Assembly: GCF_030272615.1 (NCBI RefSeq)
Contig: NC_081412.1
Span: 21,854,432 to 21,918,431 of the forward strand
Direction of reading: 5' to 3'
Length of the DNA stretch: 64,000 nt
Source of the DNA: Cryptomeria japonica
Taxonomy: Eukaryota; Streptophyta; Pinopsida; Cupressales; Cupressaceae
Below the pieces are notes generated by a model that was not told the origin of the DNA, ran no database searches, and was given only the letters and a program-made list of their open reading frames with translations. Below, piece after piece: positions 1-10,983 of the stretch (positions are counted from its first letter, which is position 1; every line of letters starts with the position of its first letter). Both the position numbers and the translations under genes were made by a program.

Positions 1-60
1 AAAGAAAAAAAGTGGCCACTTATACCCCCCTTTTTGTTCACCATCTTGGTGCACTTACCC
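1..60. repeat. Right terminal inverted repeat of a DNA transposon cut by the window edge
   Basis: Read on the minus strand from position 60, the sequence starts GGGTAAGTGCACCAAGATGG and continues through a G-run to a run of A/T. The same 57 nt recur with few changes at 40391-40447, the right end of the large composite described below. The body of this element lies to the left of the window. The flank begins taaa, which would be its 4-bp target duplication if the family rule seen elsewhere here holds. Confidence 0.6.
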
Positions 61-154
61 TAAAGTGCTGAGATAGAATGTTTTTTTGCAAAAAATGTGT
101 ATGAAAAAAAGAAAGAACCAGAGGGAAAAAAGGAGAATAAAAGAATATATAGAT

Positions 155-1663
155 TGTTAATCTTAGAGGATCCGGTTAATACTAAGAGAGGGGGGGTGAA
201 TTAGTATTAACAATATTTTCAAACTTAAAACTTGAACTTATAAAACTTCACCAAATCAATCATAAACCAGTAATAAACTCTTTAACATTACCAGGAATCA
301 TTGATAACCAACTGTTAAACTGATTTAACAAAACCGCTCATTAAGTGTTCATCGACATGCATAAACTGAAAGTAAATCAAATCAACACATAAAAAATATT
401 CACCATATGAACACCATGTTTTTCACGTGGAAACCCAAATAGGGAAAAACCACAATGGGAATTGGTACCCACAAAAATTGTGCTCTTTTAGAATGCGCTT
501 TGTTAGGAGCTTAGCCTAGTTAGGAGCTTACAAAGATGCCTTGTTAGGAGAAGACCCTGCTAGGAGTCACCCGATTAAGGGATTTAGATGATGAGCCCTG
601 TTAGGAGATTTGACCTGTTAGGATCAACCTTGCAAGAGGATTTAACACTCAAATGTTGAGCTACCCGGTTAAGGGATTTACAATGTAAGGCCTGTTAGGA
701 CCTACCCGATTAAGGGATTTTGACTGCTGCAACTATTAGGGAACAACAATGAATGATCTGGGTATAACAGTTAACTGCTTGCTTGATCAAATCCAACTCT
801 GCTCCAAATCTGCTACACTCTGGCAGTTTTCTCACACTTTGGTTCGACTTCACACTCTTCTCAAAACCACCGACACAACAAAAATTTGACATAAATAACC
901 TTTACAACTTAGTCGGTTACGAAACCCTAAGACACAACATAGATCATCACAAATCTTTACAACTCATTACAAATCATCAAATGGATTGTAACAATCAATT
1001 ACAAATCAATTGCAGTTGTTGAATGATCACCGCACCTCAATCTGATACACTTTCAAATCCTTAGCTCATTCTGCTAAGCACTTCGCACATTCCCAAGAAA
1101 TTCGCTCTATGATCACACCAAAACATCATTCAAACACTTCACACAGTTTCAACCATGTCATCACCAACATTTGAACTTGATGTATTTCACCGCCAAACCA
1201 AAAATCATTACCTGTTATAAGAATTCTATACCAATCCTTAAACCCTTTTTAAACCCTAGCAAAAATACAACATAAATCATAAACATGACTTTCGGTAACT
1301 AAACATGATGTGGTTCCAGTCAGATACATATTACAATGATGCAAACTCATATTTCAAACCACAACACTTCAATCATCACCAATCGCGAGATCTATTCAAA
1401 ACATTTCCTCATTTATCGGTTAAGGTCCTAATTCCCAATTTTCTATTTCTTTACCAGTAAGGTCTTTCTAGTAGACCAAAAAGACTAAGATGATAAAATA
1501 CAACATAGTAAACATCAATTGCCATCAATGACAACACAAATAATTTATCAAAGTCATCCAATCATGCAATCTCAATCTCTTCATCACAATGTCATCACAA
1601 ACAGTCCTTTACCAGTTCAATCATCATTCTTCATTTGCACCAATTATGCCAATCATGCCAACA
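155..1663 (-). mobile_element. Solo LTR of a Copia retrotransposon (family C)
   Basis: The block starts TGTTAATC and ends GCCAACA and is flanked by the perfect 5-bp duplication tagat (150-154 and 1664-1668). No internal retrotransposon sequence is attached, so it is a solo LTR, the usual product of LTR-LTR recombination. Minus-strand orientation is inferred from the G-tract followed by tgaat near the left end, which in sense orientation is the C-tract found shortly before the primer binding site in related LTRs here. The interior carries repeated CTGTTAGGAG and CCCGGTTAAGGGATTT motifs (about 500-720), shared with the LTRs at 26136 and 53526. Confidence 0.85.
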
Positions 1664-1668
1664 TAGAT

Positions 1669-2500
1669 CTCATGAAGAACATGTTCTCCAAAAACCCTAA
1701 AAATGAAAATCTGCATGAGAAAAAGCCTTGGGTGAATTTTCCCCAAAAAAGACTAAAAAACTCATGCGAAACCCTACCAAAAATAACCTCCAATTCCCAA
1801 AATAGGACCCCAACTGATGCTATATGAAAAAGAATCCCCGTGCTAAAAATAGAACTGTCAATATGCTGCCAAAAATAGGTCTACTGAAGAAGCAAGACTA
1901 GCTATCCACAACTACATACCCTGCTGCCAAATATAAAGATGAGAGAAAACAAAAACCTTCCCCCTGAAAACTGCATGTCAAGACACCAAAAATAGTTCCC
2001 CTGAAAAGAAAATTATGTCTATGAAAACTATGCATGTCTCCGAGCCAAAAATAGCTATAAAAAGCACCTCTTTACTTTGAAAGCTGCATGCTATCTTACC
2101 TTTTCCTTTTATTCAATTTTATTTTAAGATTTATTTTGAACAATTAATAATTTTTTTTCTAATAAATGATAAACTAAATCATATTTTTTTAGTGATTTTT
2201 AGAATTTAATATTGTTTTTTAAATATTTTTAATAAAATTAATCTTAATAAATCTATATTAAATTCTAATAATGTATAAGGCAAAAAAAAAATGTAAAAAA
2301 TCTTTCAAAAGATTTCATCCTCCTTTGCCTGAGGGATATATACATAGGTCCAATGACTTGGAAGTTATTGACCACGATTAATAATAGCTTTGCAGAGATT
2401 TATTTTATGAAAAATAAATTAAAAACAAAAATATCACTCATCAGATTAGGGCACGCAGTGAAAAAGCACTTTGAACCCTAATTTCACTTTATCATTTTCA
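1669..2500. other. Non-coding stretch with degenerate ~58-bp repeat, then AT-rich spacer
   Basis: Between about 1790 and 2100 a motif near CCAAAAATAG recurs (about 1795, 1843, 1867, 1926, 1985, 2043), the last intervals being 58-59 bp, and is paired with copies of a TGAAAACTGCATG-like motif. From 2130 to about 2450 the sequence is very AT-rich. I see no credible reading frame. Confidence 0.5.
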
Positions 2501-4646
2501 TCTTTGTCTTCTTGGAGAAGACTCTCTTTGGCGGCCATGCACTGTAGGGTTTCGACTGGAATTTTGACTATGGAACTTCAACAAGAACTTGGGTTTTGAA
2601 GGTCTAACTTGGATGTCTTGCATGATATCTGCATGGTATGCGACTGTGACCTTTTATCTTCACGTCGTTATTGTTTTGAAGACACTTTATTGTAAAACCC
2701 GTGCTTTTATTTCTGCATATATTTGGGGTTTTGAACTAAAATCTCTTTCATGCATTCACTGTCTTCCAGGTGTAATATTTTCTCCTTCAATGTTTAAATC
2801 TTACATCTCTATCTTCATTTGCCTAAAGCAAAAATTATTTGTGTCATGTGAAGGGGTATTTCTATTTTGTAGTTGTAATAGATAGTTTTAAAGCTCTGTG
2901 TGGAAGAATATCTTCATACTATCATCTTTATTGTGTTTTTCCCTTAATGCTACATTTTGACAATCATTACTCTGAATGATTTCATAAATATGAAACCAAA
3001 AAACAGTGATTACTCTTCTAGACTATGTTCTTATGACTTTATTACAGAAAACCCGGCCTCTATAACTGCTCAGGAATTGAAATCACATAGTGCTCAAGAT
3101 AATGGTAATGATTATGGTTTGCGAGGAGGGCTGTTGTTTTACTCAGATACCGCCATACTATGTTGTGACCATTTATATATGGGTTTTTTTGCTTCATAGC
3201 TGTTCTATATAGAAGATCATGTATCCACTATCTTTTGATCTGCAAATTGTGTGATAGTGACCCTCTACTAGGCGACTGGTGCTACCAAACATCCTGTGAC
3301 TGTATATGCTTCTCCATAAAGATTTGTACATGCTATGAGACTTTTGTTTATTTGTCTGCTTATAGTCATTGTACCTTGTAAGTTTCTCTGCATCCTTATG
3401 AAGACTGTAATTTTTGTCTAAATGATCTTTACTGGCTCTATGTGACCTTTTAATTGACAATCTTATGCAACTGTAGTGACCCTTATTGCCAGCTATTCAT
3501 TGCATACATTATTCTAATCTGGGTTTTTAATGACTGTCATTGTTTTTTTTACTAATGCCTTTGAAGGTCACTTGTGGTCTCATACCTCTTTCATAATTGT
3601 GTTTGTCAACTACACTGTTGTTGTGATCTTGCAATGGATTGTCTATGAGGTTAGTTGACTGTAGCTTATCCTTTTAGGTGCTTTGACCTATTATTTATGT
3701 CTTTTATAGATATATTTTGGTGGTCTCAACTTTGTTTGGCAAATGCAATCTCTTGACTCTGCCTGATTGATACCTTGCAATCCTTTGTACCTTGATAGAG
3801 ATGAAATTGTATTATTACATTTGCTTTCATTGTAGACTCCACAAAGCCCCCATGATTGATTTTTGATAGACTGCTATGATCTTCTCGATATTGGTAACAT
3901 TGTTTTATTGCCTCTCAAAATAGAGTATTGTCTTGGATATTGGTGCTATTTATTTCACCTTGAGTTGGGATTATAAACATCTCTTTGTGGACTGTCTTGA
4001 TATGCTATGTATTGTAACTGCATCATCGACTGTCTCTTAACATTGAATTTTTCTATAGATTGAATTATGACCTCAATATTGCACTAATGACTATTAAGAT
4101 AGTCAATTTTCTTCGATTTGACTTTTTTAGTTACTGTGCCTGCTCATGAACTTTTGGACCTTGTTGTGTCTTCATAATGTGCCCTACATTGCATAGGTTG
4201 TCTTTTATTTCTTGAGATCATGCTTTGATGAGTGATTCTTGGTATTTCTACCGTGTACACTGTCATTTCATAATCTTCCTTCAAAAATGTGAACTGTGCT
4301 TGGTGTCCTCTAAAGATGTACTTGTGCATAATGATTTTTGGACTGCATGTTGTTATGGATTGCAACTCAAACTTTTTCCTTCATACATAGGCCTTTATTT
4401 ATTAGAGGATTGCTAAATATTCTTTTGACAGTGACTACTGTATGTATCATTAGTTCCTTTTCTTTAGTCATTCTCATCTAATCATGCTTCGTGACTGTGA
4501 CCTACTATAATTTGCAGATTTTGACTAATTCTTTTACCGTTTTTGATGACATGGATAGTCTTGTTACAATAATGGATGTTTTTGTGTGTTGACTACAATG
4601 GTATCCTTATTCCTCTGTCCTTCTATATATGTTTTTTTGGTATTGT
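2500..4646. other. Unexplained non-coding region rich in GACTGT (left part)
   Basis: No reading frame or known element was recognised. The plus strand holds GACTGT at about 2641, 3298, 3403, 3532, 3656, 3988, 4028 and 4490. The region continues at 10984-13262 on the far side of Copia A, as the tcttt target duplication of that element shows. Short degenerate similarities join the halves, such as the segment at 3290-3420 and the one at 11215-11290, both containing ACTGTATATGCTT. It could be an old decayed repeat array; I cannot assign a function. Confidence 0.4.
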
Positions 4647-4651
4647 TCTTT

Positions 4652-5892
4652 TGTTAGACAGTTCAAATAACCGGAAGACAATTGAGAGGGGGTGGGGGTG
4701 GGTGAATTAGTTGTCTTAGATTACCAGAACCTTAAGAAATTAAAACTTTAATACCGAAATCCAAAGCATTAATACTGGAATGATAAACCAATTACCGAAA
4801 TAGTAGATAAACCAATAAAGCATAAACAATAATAAGAGAATAATTATTATCCACATGACACCAATATTTTTGCATGGAAAACCCGGTAAAGGGAAAAACC
4901 ACATCGGGAAGCCTACCCACAGTGAGATAATACTTCTGTAGTAAGTATGTGAATTACAATTGAGGGGCTTGCACTTGTAGGAAGGCCAACAACCTAGAGC
5001 ACACTGCTCATCACAAAAGGAGTCTCATTGACTACATAGAAATCCAAACTACATTTTGGAAGAATGAATGAACTGCAAAGATAACATCTCCTATGCCCGA
5101 GTATAGTTCCGATTAAGCTCAATACCAGAGGACTAAATCATCTTACATAAATCCAACTCGATCTCCAATGATCAACCAAATCCTTTTCCTGAATGATTAT
5201 TATATTATTCGTTCATTACATAGCCATATCCCATTCCCATGATAAGATCTACAATGAGATCTTACATCATATATATACAAACCCTCGACCATAAACAATC
5301 AGGTCGGCCACCAGACAATAAACCAATTGCATAATTACAAAACATGTCAGCCTAAGACCAAACAAATAATATCCAACCCATAAGACATCCCAGAAACACA
5401 TCAAGAGGTCCAATCCACACGTTACATTAAGTTGGTCCACAACCTAGATACACCAGGACCCAATATAGGTCCACACACGCTAAAGCAATGATCCCAATCC
5501 ATCAAGTCTTGAACATGATCACCATCAGTATCCTGAATCTCTACTAGAAGCCACACCAACACCACTTATGCATATCATCAAAGATATTCAATAAAGCTCT
5601 GTCGGTGAAACCTTCGCTAAAACCACAAACCAAGCTTGCCAGTAAGCAGGATAGCATCCGATCACCAAATCAAAAACCAACTGATTGAACATGAACCTGA
5701 GTAGGATGAATAAGCTAATTCCATAACCCAATCATACCAGAGCATTCCAGATCATACTATATCAAATCCAACTAGAAACTAAACATCCTACCAGGATCAG
5801 AAGGGTGTTGGTAAATCAGCCAAAACAACTAGTGTTGAAATCAATGACAAACATCAATACAACACATAATCAATTCCTCCAAATGGCCAACA
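4652..5892 (-). repeat. 3' LTR of Copia A
   Basis: It begins TGTTAGAC and ends GGCCAACA, directly followed by the polypurine tract in minus orientation. It aligns throughout with the 5' LTR at 9760-10978 but is about 22 bp longer. It contains the conserved block GGGAAAAACCAC (about 4885) and an interrupted G-tract at about 4686-4710. Confidence 0.9.
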
Positions 5893-5905
5893 ATCTCCCC
5901 CTTTG
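5893..5905 (-). other. Polypurine tract of Copia A
   Basis: On the minus strand this reads AAAGGGGGAGAT and abuts the start of the 3' LTR. It matches the tract of Copia B at 19709-19720. Confidence 0.8.
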
Positions 5906-6101
5906 GCATTGATGGCAACACTAGATGTGAAAAACATCTAAGTACCAAGAAATGCCAAACAAGTCTCCCCCAATGGAAGACAACCAACAATCTCCCACTC
6001 AAAGATATAGAAATGAAGTTATGAAACAAAGACCAAACTCCCGCTGTGAATGATATCTCTGTAAAGCTCTATTTTTCACATATATATCTCCCCCTTTGAC
6101 A

Positions 6102-9100
6102 TCAATGCCAAAAATATGACAAAAAAATCAAAGAAAAAACCAAAAACCACTGAATCACAAGGCTAACTACTCCCCCTGAGCAATAGCATCCCCACATCAG
6201 TCCAAAATAAATAATATCTCTAATAATGCATACTGGACTAATGCCAAAAAGCATCCATCCATTTTTTGCTGGAGGGACAGAAACCCCTAATCTGTCTCTT
6301 AGGTATTCAAATGATTCTTTGGGCAAAGGTTTAGTGAAAATATCTGCAATCCGCTCTTTAGTGCTCACATAAACCAATCTAACTTCATTTTCTTCCACCT
6401 TCTCCTTCAAAAAGTTATACTTGATAGATATGTGCTTTGTCTTAGAATGAAATACTGGATTCTTTGATATGTCAATAGTAGCAGAGTTATCATAGTGAAT
6501 AACTACCGGTCCAATGCAATGAACTTTAATGTCCTTCAACATTTGCTTAATCCATATAACCTATGTATAATTAGTAGCAGCAACAACATACTCAACTTCA
6601 ACAATAGATAAAGAAGAACATGACTGTTTCTTGTTGATCCATGAAACCAACTTCTTTCCAAGAAAGAAAGCTCCACCAAAAGTACTTTTCCGGTCATCAA
6701 CATCTCCTTCCCGATCAACATCTGTATATGCACATAAAGTAAAGTCATCATCCTTAGGGTACCACAAACCATATTCTGATGTACCTTGCAAGTATCTAAA
6801 AATCCTTTTCACTGCACTCTCATGATTTTTTCTAGGATCACTCTGATATCTAGATGCAATACAAATAACATTCATTATGTTAGGCCTAGTCTGAGTCAAA
6901 TAAAATAGACCTCCAATCATAGATTTATATCTTATAGGATTTACTGGTGCAGAAACATCTTTCCTTGTCAATTTATCAGTAGTAACCATAGGAGTACTTA
7001 CTGGTTTAGAGTCTTCCATACCAAATTTCTTCAACAATTCCCTGGCATACTTAGTTTGACAGATCAAAATACCTTTATCAGTCTGAGTAATTTGCAAACC
7101 TAAGAAAAATTTCATTTCCCCAATCATAGACATTTCAAATTCCTTCTCCATATTTTTAGAAAATTTGATGCACAACTTATCTTCACCTCCAAAAATAATG
7201 TCAGCAACAAATACTTCAATAATCAATATTTCATCTTCAATGACCTTATAATATATATTACTATCAGCATTACCTTTAGTAAAACCAAGCTTCAAAAGAT
7301 ATTTATCTAACCTTGCATACCAAGCTCTAGGTGCCTATTTCAATCCATATAAAGCTTTCCTTAACCTACAAACCATGTTTTTATCATCTGAAAGTGAAAA
7401 ATCATCAAGTTTCTCAATATAAACTTCCTCATCAAGATCCCCATTCAAAAATGCACACTTAACATCCATTTGATAAACCTTGTAGTTCTTATGTGCAACA
7501 TAGGCAAGAAATAATCTTACAACTTCAATCCTAGCTACAGGTGCAATTTTTTCTCCATAACCAATTCCTTCCTTCTGAGAATATCCTTTACAAACCAATC
7601 TAGCCTTATTCCTTACAACTTGACCATCTTCATTCAATTTATTCCTAAAAACCCATTTAGTTCCAATAATATTCTTATTTTTAGTCCGGGGAACTAAAGT
7701 CCATGTGTTATTCTTCTTTATCTGATCTAATTCTTCTTCCATAGCTTTCAACCAACATTCATCTTTGCATGCTTCAATTACTGATACTGGTTTAGCTTGA
7801 GAAATTAAACATACCTCATTAAATGTCAATCTCCTTCTTGTCATCACTCCATTGTTCTTATCCCCAATGATATGATCTTCTGAATGATTCAATCTCACAT
7901 ACCTATGAGTCTTCTGACTCTCTGTTCCTCTTTCTGGTTCTTCAGTTACTATCAAGATTTCTAATACTGTCGGAGTAACTGGTTCAATATTATGGTCTGG
8001 TAAAGGTGTTACTGGTTCAATTATGATCATTTTCACTACCAGTTCTTGCTCATAAACTCTGATTTGACCTCTATTAAACTCACCCACCTTAACATTAGCA
8101 CTCTCCACAATGCAATCAAAATTCACAAGACATGGCCTTTTATGCCATAGCCAACTTTCATCAATTTGTGCATTCAAACATGTCTTCTCACCGGAATTCA
8201 AATGAAATAAATTACCTTTTATCTGTGTATCGATTGCAATCTCCAAACCAGATCTATTAATGATTTTGTATTTTCCATCCTTGAACTGTAATTGAAATCC
8301 CTTATCCACCAATTGTCCTACACTAAAAATATTATGCCTCAAACCTTCAACAAAATAAACATTTATCAGTATTGTGCTTACCATCTAATGATATAATTCC
8401 TTTTCCTTTGATCATACATACCTTGTCATCTCCAAATCTAACCAGACCACCATCAAATTCTTGCAAAGATAGAAACTTCCTTTTATCTCCAGTCATATGA
8501 TGTGAACATCCACTTTCTATTACCCATTCATCCTTATCTTCAATTTTAGCAGCAAGTGCCTTCTCTTCAGGTACATTCTCTTCAAGTGCCGGAACATCTT
8601 CCTTGATAGCCAGGAACACCCATTCCTTCCCATTGCCGGAACCACTAGCATAGTCTTGTGCCTATTCATCATCAAAATCAGTCACATGTTCCTCATCCTC
8701 TATGTAGCATGATTTATCTATGTTTTTCTTGTACTTATACTTGTTCCGATATCCAAGGTTAGGCTTAAAATATCTTCTAGCTCTCTCTTCAAATCTTGAA
8801 TTCCTTTCAGGACATCTAGATGCAAACTGACCTATCTTATTACATGCAAAACATTTAAAAGATGCTTTTCCTTCATACTTACTTCCTATAGGTCCTTTAG
8901 GTACTCTTCTAGCAAATAGTGCTTCAAGTTTCTCAAATTATTCAACTTCTCTCTTCATATAATCCAATTCCTTTGCATATAGAGCTTTCTAATCTTGCTT
9001 GCCAGTTGATGATGCAGATGCATGAAAAGTAGGTTCAAACTTCACAACTTCAGAAGGTCCAAATTCTTCAAGCTTAAAAGCAGATAGTTTCCCAACCAAG

Positions 9101-9702
9101 GTATCTCTGTTGACATAAGTATTAGCCATTGTTCTCAATTCATTAATTGCAGTAGCCTTCATCTTGTAAGCCGATGGTAAAGCTCTCATAACTTTAGAAA
9201 CTATTTCATCTTCACTCAGAGTTCCACCACAACATTGAATTCCCATAGCAATCGTATTTACCCTTTCCATGAACACAGTAATCCTTTCATCTTCTTCCAT
9301 CTTCAAGTTTTCATATCTTACCTGGTAACCATCAAGTTTAGCAATCTTCACAGTAGGGTCACCTTCATTAAGAGTCTCCAAATTGTCCCATATAGACTTT
9401 GCAAATGATTTGTCAGTTAATCCCATTATTTGCTAATAAGAAAGTGCACACAAGAGGGCTTCTCTTGCTCTACAATCATTCTCAAGCTCGTTATCCAAGT
9501 TTTTTGGAGGAGGGTTGCCAAATACTAGATTATGAGGTGTAACACCATTCTCTGTGATCTCCCAAATCTCCTTGCCAAGAGATCTCAGATGAGTCTCCAT
9601 CTAAATCTTTCATACTTTGTAATTTATTCCATCAAGCCTAGGAATATCTCTCTGAAAGATAGCTCCAGATGAACTAGATGAACTTGAACTGTTAGTCACC
9701 AT
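6102..9702 (-). pseudogene. Copia A gag-pol (gag, protease, RT, RNase H; integrase core deleted)
   Basis: The frame starts at the ATG at 9702 on the minus strand, just after the primer binding site. Domains in order: gag (UBN2 type, about 9430-8990), a CCHC zinc knuckle whose histidine is replaced by glutamine (about 8858-8815), a protease motif reading ESG where DSG is usual (about 8520), a GAG-pre-integrase segment ending in the WLWHKR region (about 8130), then an abrupt jump near 8110 to sequence that follows integrase in Copia B. About 785 bp containing the whole integrase core are missing. RT follows ([20 protein letters not shown]), with FVAD in place of the FVDD catalytic box (about 7197-7208), then RNase H to about 6240. 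In-frame stops occur at 7332-7334 and 6561-6563 and in gag. It cannot encode a working polyprotein. Confidence 0.9.
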
Positions 9703-9742
9703 GGGATCTTCCTCAAGTGGTTAATCTTCTGCAGAGAGGACT

Positions 9743-9757
9743 GGAGCTCTAATACCA
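9743..9757 (-). other. Primer binding site of Copia A
   Basis: The minus strand reads TGGTATTAGAGCTCC two bases inside the 5' LTR end, one change from TGGTATCAGAGC, the sequence complementary to initiator methionine tRNA used by most plant Copia elements. Confidence 0.85.
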
Positions 9758-9759
9758 AT

Positions 9760-10978
9760 TGTTAGACAATTCAAATAACTGAAAGACAACTAAGAGGAGG
9801 GCGGGGGTGAATCAATTGTCTCAAATTAACGAAACCTTAAGCAATTAAAAATTTAATATTAGAACCCAAAACATTAATACTGACATAACAAATAAACCAA
9901 TAAAGTATAAACAATAATTAGAGAATAAATACCATCCACATGACACCAAGATTTATAAGTGGAAAACCCGGTAAAGGGAAAAACCACATTGGGAAGCCTA
10001 CCCATAGTCAAATAATACTTCTGCAGTAAGTATGTGAATTACAATTGAGGGGCCTGCACTTGTAGGAAGGTCAACAACCTAGAGCGCACTGCTCATCACA
10101 AAAGGAGTCTCATTGATAACATAGAAATCCAGATTACAATCCGGAAGAATGAATGAATTGTAAAGATAGCATCTCCTATGCCTAAGTATAGTTTTGGTTA
10201 AGCTCACTACCAGAGGAATAAATCCTCTTACATAAACCCAACTCGATCTCCAATTATCAACCAAATCCTTTGCCTAAATGATTATTACATTATTCGCTCC
10301 TATACCATTCTATATATTATCCCTTACATATGATCTACAATAAGATCTTACATCATATATATACAAACCCTTGACCATAAACAATCAGGTCGACCACCAG
10401 ATAATAAAATAATTGCATAATTACAAATCATGTCGGCTTAAGACCAAACAAATAATATCCAACCCATAAGACATCCCAGAAACACATCGAGAGGTCCAAT
10501 CCACATGTTACATTAAGTCGGTCCATAACCTAGATACATCGAGACCCAATATAGGTCCACACATGCTAAAGAAATGATCCCAATCTGCCAAGTCTCAAAC
10601 ATGATCACCATCAACATCCTAAATCTCCATTAGAAGCCACACCAACACCACTTATGCATATCATCAAAGATCTTCAATAAAGCTCTGCCATGAAACTCTC
10701 GTCAGAACCACAAACCAAGGTTTCCAGTAAGCAGGACAACATCCGATCACCAAATCAAAAACCAACTGATTGAACATGAACCTGAGTAGCATGAATAAGC
10801 CAATTCCATAACCCAATCATACCAAAGCATACTGGATCATACCATATCAAATCCAACCAGAAACCAAACATCCTACCTAGATCATAAGGGTGCTGGTAAA
10901 GCAACCAAAACAACTAGTGTTGACATCAATGACAAAACATCAATGCAACACAGAATCAATTCCTCCAAATGACCAACA
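9760..10978 (-). repeat. 5' LTR of Copia A
   Basis: It starts TGTTAGAC next to the primer binding site and ends GACCAACA before tcttt. It pairs with 4652-5892. The many scattered differences between the two LTRs, by eye, suggest an old insertion. Confidence 0.9.
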
Positions 10979-10983
10979 TCTTT

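Larger units (their letters stand above)
4652..10978 (-). mobile_element. Copia LTR retrotransposon A, integrase-deleted
   Basis: The two LTRs (4652-5892 and 9760-10978) start TGTTAGAC and end CCAACA, and the element is flanked by the perfect duplication tcttt (4647-4651 and 10979-10983). A primer binding site for initiator methionine tRNA lies next to the 5' LTR and a polypurine tract next to the 3' LTR, which fixes the strand. The internal region encodes gag, protease, RT and RNase H in Copia order, but the integrase core is absent and several stops are present. It resembles element B closely enough in protein sequence to be the same family. Confidence 0.93.

Noticed and set aside
1519-1827. 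A 102-codon frame running out of the solo LTR
   Set aside because: It crosses the LTR end and target duplication and has no recognisable protein content.
2589-2885. A 98-codon frame after a 5'UTR-like segment with ATG near 2536
   Set aside because: No domain, signal or conserved composition; surroundings are non-coding and repeat-like.
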